From positions 1-39,752 of the forward strand of contig NZ_LR701615.1 of the NCBI RefSeq assembly GCF_902498805.1: 39,752 nucleotides of DNA. Direction: 5' to 3'. Under the pieces are notes generated by a model. That model saw only the letters and a program-made list of their open reading frames with translations. It searched no databases and was not told the DNA's origin. Shown piece by piece: positions 24,947-31,794 of the stretch. The stretch is from Imperialibacter sp. EC-SDR9. Lineage in GTDB: Bacteria; Bacteroidota; Bacteroidia; Cytophagales; Cyclobacteriaceae. Numbering within the stretch: the stretch's first letter is position 1; each line of letters starts with the position of its first letter. The position numbers and the translations under genes were made by a program.

Positions 24947-25505
24947 GTTCGGCTCTTTTTAGTAAGTATCCGGGAATCAGGTAACCCAATAAGATAGCAA
25001 CTCCTGAAAGTGGGTACTGCTGTATTTCGGGCAAATTAAAGGAAATTAAGGCGGCTATCCATAAAACAAAACTCCCCGCTACAATTGGTGTGAACTTTAA
25101 CAAGCTTCCAGTGATGAACATACCCATTCCAGCGATGAGTAGGATAACACCATTGTGGTTGAAATTAATGGTGTGCATCATAGCGAGGCAGATCACCATG
25201 CTGATTCCAGCTGCCATCCACACCCTGCCATAGACCCGATCAATGTGCCCAACAGCACCCTTTTGTCCTATCTTCATTCCCATAACGACAGAAATAATGG
25301 CCGCCGGAATTGTAATAAGCCAGATCATATAGGGATGGGGAATACCTGACAAGGCAAGTGCGTAGTGCCCAAAGTTAGCAAAGGCAACTGTCCAGCCCCA
25401 GAGGAGTATCTGATTACTTCCGCCCTTGGCCACGTTGCGTTTCGCTTGTGTAATCATCTCCGTGATTAGCGACAAGCTTTCCTGGTGTGTGAGTTTGTCT
25501 TTCAT
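24939..25505 (-). CDS. small integral membrane protein, co-expressed with the regulator
   Basis: A 188-residue protein with about six predicted membrane helices (for example PYMIWLITIPAAIISVVMG, GVILLIAGMGMFITGSLLKF and SGVAILLGYLIPGYLL). The N-terminal 30 residues are soluble and helical (QESLSLITEMITQAKRNV). I do not recognise a named family, but such proteins are common partners of small winged-helix regulators in Bacteroidota. It is the first gene of the operon: its ATG is 41 nt from the operator palindrome and its end overlaps the regulator by 8 nt. It may sense an envelope signal. Confidence 0.7.
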   Translation of the reverse strand: MKDKLTHQESLSLITEMITQAKRNVAKGGSNQILLWGWTVAFANFGHYALALSGIPHPYMIWLITIPAAIISVVMGMKIGQKGAVGHIDRVYGRVWMAAGISMVICLAMMHTINFNHNGVILLIAGMGMFITGSLLKFTPIVAGSFVLWIAALISFNLPEIQQYPLSGVAILLGYLIPGYLLKRAERG

Positions 25506-25540
25506 ATAAGTGTTTTTCTAAACTTATACGAGTGTAGAGT

Positions 25541-25567
25541 AAATTAGTTTATATTATAAACTAATTT
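25541..25567. promoter_or_regulatory. 27-nt palindromic operator upstream of the regulator operon
   Basis: AAATTAGTTTATA (25541-25553), T, TATAAACTAATTT (25555-25567): a perfect palindrome with 13-nt arms and one central base. Its core AGTTTA-N5-TAAACT is repeated at 24627-24643. A separate half-site TAAACT lies at 25519-25524, nearer the membrane-protein start. The position fits autorepression. Confidence 0.75.
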
Positions 25568-25654
25568 ATCACTTTTTTATGTAAACACGCACTGAAACAG
25601 GTTTCGGCAGGATGCCGGTGAGGGTTTTGAAAGTGTCGGCCTGAGTGATTGCAG

Positions 25655-26911
25655 CTAATTAGAAGAAGGCAAGAGCATCTTGCCGGCAAAAAGGATCACG
25701 TTGCTGTGCTTTTCTCTGATAAAAAAAGCAAAAGGCCGGTCGACACGGAAGATTCTAGGGTGAGGGGTGGAGTTTGAGGACAGTTCCACTATTTCGACGA
25801 TGGTGGCGGCCGCTGCTTCCGAGCCTTTTTCATTTACCTCTATAAATGATTGATGCAGTACACGGCTGATAGCCAGGGCCAGTTTCTCCTCAAACAGATT
25901 GGAAAAGTCGGCCTTTTCGGAAAAAGCGATACCCATGCCCATGTCGGAGAGTGTCTCTTTAAGCTCCTCTTTGAATTGTAGTTTAAATCTGGGCAGGTAG
26001 AGCTCTGCTGTGATGGTGTCTGCCTTGTCGAGGTAGTCGGCAAACGTTGCGCCGTCAAATGTTTCAATTATTTGGTTAATACTCCTGCTTCCGGCTTGCA
26101 TGAAAATGGTCATGCTGTACTGTCCATTACCATAAGGGATATCTATCATGGTTAAATCTTCACCGTAGTGATAGTTAATCCTGGCACCTTTCGAAAACAT
26201 CATGTCGACTTCCGTTTCACCGGTCGGCGCATAGAAAGTGGCCTTGGTCGTTTTTGAGTTATCGAACTTATACTGCCAGTCGGCTTTGAAATAAATGGCA
26301 TTGATGAGATACATCACGGCGTCGTCCCGGATACGGTCCAGCATATCCCGAATCTTTCCGTTGGTTTTGTCTTCAATCCAACCGTTGATGTCGCCTACTG
26401 TGGACGGTGCTCTGAAATCGGCAGATTTTACTTCGGCGTTGTAATAGTTGAGCAATATATCCTTAAAACCACTTTTGATGGTATATTCCTTTGTATACCA
26501 GTTGCTGTTGGCTATTTCGAGAGCCACTTTTTTGTCTACATCGAGCAGAAAACCCTGCAAGCCTTTGTAAGCCTCGTTCATGTCATCATCTGCCACGTCA
26601 GCATTGCCAATCACTTGTTTGATGGCTGATTTTGTGTCGCCTTCCGCACCGTTGGTAGTCATAGAAAGAGCAGCGCTGATGCTAAAAGGGGAGATGAAGA
26701 TATTGTCGCTCTGATGTTCCTTGTTGATTTGGGAAAAAATAGTGAAAGAGAAATTGTTCGAGGCCGATGCCACCTGTTGTTCCGGCACCGACAGCGTTCG
26801 AAGGTTAGGAATATTGCTAACGGGTTCTTCGGTCGAACAGCCGCTGATGAGGGTAGTAACAAGCAGGCTCACCCAGGTAAGCTTGTGGATGCTGGCCAGT
26901 AGGTGTTTCAT
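25655..26911 (-). CDS. serpin-family protease inhibitor, lipoprotein
   Basis: A 418-residue serpin with a lipobox ending at Cys25 (LISGC), so it is anchored in the envelope. The serpin core is complete: NIFISPFSISAALSMTTNGA at the N-terminus, INAIYFKADWQYKF in the middle, and RPFAFFIREKHSNVILFAGK at the end. The reactive-centre hinge EKGSEAAAAT has small side chains as inhibitory serpins do. Aligning to antitrypsin, P1 is Leu377 and P1' Ser378, predicting chymotrypsin- or elastase-like targets. The segment after P1' is about five residues longer than in antitrypsin. The gene stands alone. Confidence 0.93.
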   Translation of the reverse strand: MKHLLASIHKLTWVSLLVTTLISGCSTEEPVSNIPNLRTLSVPEQQVASASNNFSFTIFSQINKEHQSDNIFISPFSISAALSMTTNGAEGDTKSAIKQVIGNADVADDDMNEAYKGLQGFLLDVDKKVALEIANSNWYTKEYTIKSGFKDILLNYYNAEVKSADFRAPSTVGDINGWIEDKTNGKIRDMLDRIRDDAVMYLINAIYFKADWQYKFDNSKTTKATFYAPTGETEVDMMFSKGARINYHYGEDLTMIDIPYGNGQYSMTIFMQAGSRSINQIIETFDGATFADYLDKADTITAELYLPRFKLQFKEELKETLSDMGMGIAFSEKADFSNLFEEKLALAISRVLHQSFIEVNEKGSEAAAATIVEIVELSSNSTPHPRIFRVDRPFAFFIREKHSNVILFAGKMLLPSSN

Positions 26912-27021
26912 AACAAGGGGATTAAGCTTTGGAATATAAGACCCCTCCCCGTGAATAATGGTTGGTGATGTAGAATTGAAGAAAAAAAAATTGGTGCAGG
27001 TAGAACCGTATCGAAGAAAGG

Positions 27022-28341
27022 TTAATGAACCAGTATCTCTTCTTCAGCTTCTGTTACTTCCACAACACCACGGTCGTTGATTTCACGCAACTCCACTTTT
27101 TTGGTCTCGTTGATCAGAATGGGGTCGTATTTGGCAGCCACCCGGATGTAATTCTCGGTGAAGCCATGCATCATGCCTTCTTCAATGTCTTCCTCAAACA
27201 GCACGGTAAACTGTCCGCCCAGGTTTTCGTCGTAGAAGTTACGGCGCTTCTTTTCAGAAAGGGAGCGGAGCATTTTGGAGCGTTTGTTACGGTCTTTCAT
27301 AGGCACTACACCGTCCATTTCAATGGCATCGGTGTTGGCTCTTTCGGAATAGGTGAACACGTGCAGGTAGGAGATATCCAGCTCGTTCAGGAACTGATAC
27401 GTTTCGAGAAAGTCTTCCTCCGTTTCACCAGGGAAGCCCACGATGACATCTACTCCGATGCAGCAATGAGGCATTAGTTTTTTGATGGTAGCTACCCGTT
27501 CGGCATAAAGCTCCCGAAGGTAGCGGCGGTTCATGCGCTGAAGGATCTTGTTGGAGCCCGACTGAAGAGGGATATGGAAGTGCGGTACAAATCTTTTGGA
27601 TTTTGCGACAAAGCTGATGATGTCTTTGGTAAGCAAATTGGGCTCAATGGACGAAATACGGAAACGATCAATGCCGTCCACATCATCCAACGCTTTGACT
27701 AAATCCAGAAACTTTCCCACCCTGCGGCCCTCCTGAATACCAAAGTCACCAATGTTGACACCTGTGAGCACCACTTCCTTCACGTCGGTGGCGGCGATTT
27801 CTCTGGCAGCGGCAACAATGTTTGCTATGCTGTCACTGCGGCTTTTGCCACGGGCCAGAGGAATGGTGCAGAATGCACAGCCGTAGTTGCAGCCGTCCTG
27901 TACTTTGAGGAAAGTGCGGGTACGGTCGCCGTAGGAATAAGAGTGATTGAACCGCTTTGCTTCTTTGATTTCGGAAGCGAACACCTGAGGCTTCTCCTTC
28001 TTTTGGAATCCATCCAGGTAGTCGATCAACTGGAATTTTTCAGCAGCACCCAGCACGGCATCCACCCCGGGAATCTCCGATATTTCCACCGGCTTCAGCT
28101 GTGCATAGCAACCAACGATGGTTACGTACGAATCCGGAGAAATCTTCTTGGCCTCCTGCACCACTTTGCGACATTTCTTGTCGGCGTTTTCCGTCACCGA
28201 GCAGGTATTAATGACAAAAATGTCTGGAGAATCAGAAAAATCGACCTTCAGATAGCCACGGTTTTCGAACATGCGTGCGATCGTAGAGGTCTCAGAATAG
28301 TTGAGCTTGCAGCCCAGGGTATAGAATGCCACTTTTTTCAT
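27022..28341 (-). CDS. mtaB: tRNA (N6-threonylcarbamoyladenosine(37)-C2)-methylthiotransferase MtaB
   Basis: A 439-residue radical SAM methylthiotransferase that converts t6A37 to ms2t6A37 in ANN-decoding tRNAs. The N-terminal domain binds the auxiliary [4Fe-4S] cluster with Cys11, Cys47 and Cys78 (YTLGCKLN, INTCSVTE, VGCYAQ). The radical SAM cluster is Cys151, Cys155, Cys158 (DGCNYGCAFCTIP). A TRAM-like RNA-binding region lies at the C-terminus (FTENYIRVAAKYDP). The N-terminal TLGCKLN favours MtaB over MiaB (usually TxGCQMN) or RimO. It stands alone and is divergent from the usp gene. Confidence 0.93.
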   Translation of the reverse strand: MKKVAFYTLGCKLNYSETSTIARMFENRGYLKVDFSDSPDIFVINTCSVTENADKKCRKVVQEAKKISPDSYVTIVGCYAQLKPVEISEIPGVDAVLGAAEKFQLIDYLDGFQKKEKPQVFASEIKEAKRFNHSYSYGDRTRTFLKVQDGCNYGCAFCTIPLARGKSRSDSIANIVAAAREIAATDVKEVVLTGVNIGDFGIQEGRRVGKFLDLVKALDDVDGIDRFRISSIEPNLLTKDIISFVAKSKRFVPHFHIPLQSGSNKILQRMNRRYLRELYAERVATIKKLMPHCCIGVDVIVGFPGETEEDFLETYQFLNELDISYLHVFTYSERANTDAIEMDGVVPMKDRNKRSKMLRSLSEKKRRNFYDENLGGQFTVLFEEDIEEGMMHGFTENYIRVAAKYDPILINETKKVELREINDRGVVEVTEAEEEILVH

Positions 28342-28552
28342 TGGAGGGCAAAGGTAAGGAGATTAGACCAAAATCGGTATTGGCAGCGGAAAGATGATAC
28401 GTGGGTCTTGGTGAATCCATCGTATCCTGCGAAAAGGGATGGGCTAATGAGGTGATAAGAATCAGAAATTGAGGTGATTAAAGTTTTTAGGAGATATAAT
28501 ATGATTGGCTAGCTTGACAAAGTACCAATTCTCACGCAAAACCCATTCAGTC

Positions 28553-29383
28553 ATGAAAACGATACTCATTCCCACCGATTTTTCATCCAGTGCCAATAAT
28601 GCGCTTAGAGTAGCAGCACTCATAGCCAGGCAGGCCAAGGCAGAGATACATCTGCTTCACTCAGTAAGAACAAACATCGACTGGGCGCATTTGCCAATAG
28701 AGAAAAGGGCGTCGTATCCGGAAACACTGGCCAATATAGAAAAGGCAGAAAGTCAACTGGAGAAAGAGTCGTGGAAGCCGTTACTTAAAGGACTGAAGAT
28801 TCACACTCACCTTGTCACCGGAAACACTTATGAGCAAATTGTTCACTTTGCGAACAAGAAAGTGAAGGCAGATCTTGTGGTGATGGGATCGCATGGGCCG
28901 GACGAACCGAAGGAGTTGTTTATTGGCTCCAATGCCCAAAAGACAATGAGAATGGCGCAGTGTCCTGTGCTCACAGTCAAGAAAAACTTCAAGGGAAAGA
29001 CATTCAAAAAAATACTGTTTGCTTCTGATTTTGCTGAGAATGTCAATGCTTCCTTTGAGAAAATTTTGGACGTGGCCAAAGCGGTGAAGGCAAAGATTGA
29101 GATGGTGTTTATCAACACGCCGACAGACTTTAAGAATGACGACAATATCAATCAGATAATGGACAGATTTATAGCGAAGTATCCTGGGGTGAAATTCAGC
29201 AAGGCTGTTTACAATCATCAGTTACCTGACAGGGGAATACTTAACTACAGTCTTACTTCTAAGCCAGACATGATTTCATTGGTCACTCACGGCAATAGGC
29301 ATATTCCGCACTATCTGCTTGGCGTGACGGAAACCCTCGTTTACCATTCCGATTTTCCGGTGTTGAGTATGAACATAAAGTAG
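28553..29383 (+). CDS. universal stress protein, two tandem Usp domains
   Basis: The start was set at the ATG at 28553 (MKTILIPTDFSSSANNALRV), which fits Usp N-termini; an in-frame TTG at 28505 adds 16 unrelated residues. The 276-residue protein holds two Usp domains, about 1-145 and 150-276. The first carries the ATP-binding motif VMGSHGPDEPKELFIGSNAQ; in the second the loop reads VTHGNRHIPHYLLGVTETLV and is weaker. Usp proteins bind ATP and promote survival under starvation or oxidative stress. It ends at a strong Rho-independent terminator. Confidence 0.9.
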   Translation: MKTILIPTDFSSSANNALRVAALIARQAKAEIHLLHSVRTNIDWAHLPIEKRASYPETLANIEKAESQLEKESWKPLLKGLKIHTHLVTGNTYEQIVHFANKKVKADLVVMGSHGPDEPKELFIGSNAQKTMRMAQCPVLTVKKNFKGKTFKKILFASDFAENVNASFEKILDVAKAVKAKIEMVFINTPTDFKNDDNINQIMDRFIAKYPGVKFSKAVYNHQLPDRGILNYSLTSKPDMISLVTHGNRHIPHYLLGVTETLVYHSDFPVLSMNIK

Positions 29384-29404
29384 GCTAGCTGGGTTCTTTG
29401 AATG

Positions 29405-29448
29405 GCCAGCCCTTCCATCTGCGAGTTATTTGGAAGGGCTGGCTTTTT
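29405..29448 (+). terminator. Rho-independent terminator after usp
   Basis: GCCAGCCCTTCCA (29405-29417) pairs perfectly with TGGAAGGGCTGGC (29431-29443) to give a 13-bp stem and 13-nt loop, followed by TTTTT (29444-29448). It lies 21 nt after the usp stop. Confidence 0.92.
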
Positions 29449-29585
29449 GTTTCATAAAAGCTGGCTTGGCTTCTGTGTTGCTTTGACTGGTTGGGCACAA
29501 GAAAAATTGTTTGCACGATTAGTTATTTGAATCAAAAGTGTTTCTGCTTAGTTTGAATCATTAATTGTAAACTGAAAGTGAACTG

Positions 29586-29753
29586 ATGAAGCCATCAACC
29601 CAACGTTTGCTTGAAGGAAACGAATTGTATCACAAAGGCAAGACAAGAAAAGACCCTGAGTTTTTTCTTCGTACTTCTCAAGGCCAGCAACCCAAATTTG
29701 AAAGAAGGCTTGCTGACAGGCCGTTTTACTTAGCCAAACCCGACGTACTATGA
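29586..29753 (+). pseudogene. N-terminal remnant of a beta-carbonic anhydrase gene, coupled to bestrophin
   Basis: An ATG at 29586 opens 55 codons. The first 38 residues include RLLEGNELYHKGKTRKDPEF and FLRTSQGQQPKF, which match the N-terminal arm of bacterial beta-carbonic anhydrases, where LEGN...DPEFF...LxxGQxPKF precedes the first zinc Cys (LWIGCxDSR). Here the sequence departs right after PKF and the zinc site is missing. The frame ends in TGA at 29751-29753, overlapping the bestrophin ATG at 29750 (ATGA). It therefore looks like a deleted carbonic anhydrase whose stub now acts as an upstream coupled reading frame. The homology is by eye and should be confirmed. Confidence 0.6.
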
Positions 29754-30673
29754 TAGTATATGAATCGAATCGCTTCTGGGTAAAGGACATGGTGAACTTC
29801 ACCAGGAGCTATACAATGAAGAAAATTGTTTTCGGTGTGGGGCTGATTGGTTCCTATACGGCTTTGGTTTGCTTTGTCTATCAGTTTTATGGACTGGAAT
29901 CCAATTTGCATTCGGGCATCTACTCTCTGCTGGGCGTTATTTTGAGTATTCTCCTCGTTTTCCGAACCAACACCGCCTACGACCGGTGGTGGGAAGGACG
30001 CAAACAATGGGGTGCGCTGGTGAACAACTGCCGCAATTATGCTATCATGGTGGAGAGTCTGTTGTCGGCGGATGACAAGGATACCCGCAAATTCTTTGCG
30101 AAGCATATCGCCAACTTTTGTATTGCTTTGAGGGATCATCTCAGAGACGGAGTGCGGACAGACGCCCTTTTGATGCTTTCAAGTGAAGAATTGAATGAGT
30201 TGGAACCTAAGAAGCACAAGCCTAATCACATCTCCCTATGGCTGAACAAGAAAATGGTTTTGCTGCAAAAATCCGGCGTTTTGTCGGAGGCTGATGCGAT
30301 AAATATGAAAATTCATCACAACGCTCTGCTCGATATACTGGGTGCCTGTGAACGAATCAAGAAAACGCCTATTCCTTTTTCCTATGCGGTGCATATCAAA
30401 CTCTTTATAACGATTTATGGAGTAATGCTTCCCTATGGCATGATCGCCGATTTTGGCTACCACACAATAGGGCTTGTCATGGTGATTTTCTTCGCTTTGC
30501 TCGGCCTTGAGCTAATGGCGGAGGAGGTGGAGGAGCCCTTTGGCATAGACTGTAATGACTTACCCACCGGCGACATCGCTCATAACATAAAGAACAATGT
30601 GTTTGAGATATTATTGGATGAACGCCCACTTAAAGAGGACGTGAAAAGAGAGCTTTACGAGAAGGTGCATTGA
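29750..30673 (+). CDS. bestrophin family anion channel (UPF0187)
   Basis: A 307-residue membrane protein. Signature segments are VFRTNTAYDRWWEGRKQWGA (the bestrophin RW motif), IPFSYAVHIK near the neck, and the C-terminal EEVEEPFGIDCNDLP. Four main helices form the pore domain in the family (KpBest and relatives are pentameric channels; eukaryotic thylakoid homologues are linked to bicarbonate movement). Its ATG is inside the stop of a carbonic-anhydrase-like stub, which makes a link to bicarbonate plausible but unproven. The next gene is convergent and its stop abuts directly. Confidence 0.93.
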   Translation: MIVYESNRFWVKDMVNFTRSYTMKKIVFGVGLIGSYTALVCFVYQFYGLESNLHSGIYSLLGVILSILLVFRTNTAYDRWWEGRKQWGALVNNCRNYAIMVESLLSADDKDTRKFFAKHIANFCIALRDHLRDGVRTDALLMLSSEELNELEPKKHKPNHISLWLNKKMVLLQKSGVLSEADAINMKIHHNALLDILGACERIKKTPIPFSYAVHIKLFITIYGVMLPYGMIADFGYHTIGLVMVIFFALLGLELMAEEVEEPFGIDCNDLPTGDIAHNIKNNVFEILLDERPLKEDVKRELYEKVH

Positions 30674-31078
30674 TCAGTCTTCGTAGAACTCTATGGGAAG
30701 ATCATCCGGATCACTGAAAAACGTAAACCTTTTGCCGGTGTGCGGATCAACCCGAAGGTCTTCGCAATCAACGCCCCTGGATTCAAGATAGCTTTTGGCC
30801 AACTCTATATTGCTTACCTTTAAAGCCAGGTGCCTTAGGCCGCAAGCTTCAGGTCTTGACGGTCTTTCGGGTGTGTTTGGGAACGAAAAAAGCTCTATTT
30901 GATAAAGCCCATTGATCTTTAAATCAAGCTTCCAGGAATCTCTTTCTTTTCTGTAAACCTCTCTAAGCGTTTCAAACCCAAGAATCTCTGTGTAGAATCT
31001 CTTTGAGGCAGGGTAGTCAGAACAAATAATAGCGATGTGGTGAACCCCGGAAACAAAGAAAGGTGAATCTTTTTGCAT
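30674..31078 (-). CDS. VOC family protein, YaeR/GloA2-like
   Basis: The ATG at 31078 was chosen over a GTG at 31093. The 134-residue protein is closely similar to E. coli YaeR in FYTEILGFETLREVYRKERD, in PERPSRPEACGLRHLALKV, and in DPHTGKRFTFFSDPDDLPIE. The expected metal ligands of the glyoxalase/VOC fold are in VHHIAII, IELFSF, LRHLAL and IEFYED. The family is sometimes labelled a glyoxalase I-like dioxygenase, but YaeR's substrate is not established. It is convergent with bestrophin, with no gap between the stops, and is followed downstream by no same-strand gene. Confidence 0.92.
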   Translation of the reverse strand: MQKDSPFFVSGVHHIAIICSDYPASKRFYTEILGFETLREVYRKERDSWKLDLKINGLYQIELFSFPNTPERPSRPEACGLRHLALKVSNIELAKSYLESRGVDCEDLRVDPHTGKRFTFFSDPDDLPIEFYED

Positions 31079-31126
31079 AGAACAAAGATTCACCGTCCTG
31101 AAATAGAAGTCAACTTTGTCGTTGCT

Positions 31127-31600
31127 TTATTTTTTCTTGGTAAAAATCTGAATCACACCATTGGATCCCCGCATGCCATACATCTGCTGGCCTTCAGCAC
31201 CTTTGATAACATTGACAGTTTTGATGTCATTCACATCAACAGCACTCACAGCGTCGGCATAGCTGTTGCCTATGGCTGTGTTATTGATAACATACAATGG
31301 GCTGTTGTTTCCTCCAACAGAGGACATTCCTCTCACCATTACATTTACGCTGCTGCCTCGCTGGTCAATTTGCAAACCCGGAATTCTGCGCAAGTAATCC
31401 ACCAGTTGCATGCTGTTATTGTTCATCGACGAGACACTGCCGGCTTTTGTGTCAGACGAGTCGTCCATTTTGATAGATATTGTATCGCTGTCATCACTAC
31501 TTTCTGTGGTGGAGGCCGTTTTGTTGGCAGCGCAAGACGAGAGAAGCACAATCGCTATTGATGTGGCGATAAAGCGGTTGAAAGTAAAAAATGTTTTCAT
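31127..31600 (-). CDS. lipoprotein consisting of a stand-alone TonB plug domain
   Basis: A 157-residue lipoprotein: lipobox ending at Cys23 (IVLLSSC), a Ser/Asp-rich linker of about 45 residues, then a compact plug domain (about 70-157) with LVDYLRRIPGLQIDQRGSSV, VRGMSSVGGNNSPLYVINN, and a C-terminal YGMRGSNGVIQIFTKKK. That is the plug of a SusC/TonB-dependent receptor with no barrel. The ORF ends naturally just after the plug. It may occlude or signal to another receptor. It lies upstream of, and is divergent from, a full TonB receptor gene at 31795. Confidence 0.85.
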   Translation of the reverse strand: MKTFFTFNRFIATSIAIVLLSSCAANKTASTTESSDDSDTISIKMDDSSDTKAGSVSSMNNNSMQLVDYLRRIPGLQIDQRGSSVNVMVRGMSSVGGNNSPLYVINNTAIGNSYADAVSAVDVNDIKTVNVIKGAEGQQMYGMRGSNGVIQIFTKKK

Positions 31601-31794
31601 AGGTATGATACGTTTTATGGTGGTAAGCTATTTTCAATGAAATTACGAAAAATGGCCGTCAATGAGCTGGCGAAAAACAATTTTTGACAATTAAAAAGCC
31701 TCGTCTGTATAAATTATTGAGTAATGTGGACTTCAAGTGATTACTTTTGAACGAAACCTCTTACAAACAGTAGATAAATTTAAAACTGATAAAA

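Noticed and set aside
23304-25505. The receptor, TPR, DUF1579-like, regulator and membrane protein genes as one operon
   Set aside because: There is a separate operator-bearing leader before the DUF1579-like gene and an 85-nt gap after it, so at least two transcripts are more likely.
29548-29802. Minus-strand open frame opposite the carbonic-anhydrase stub
   Set aside because: It has no homology I can see, and it runs antisense through the stub and the bestrophin start.
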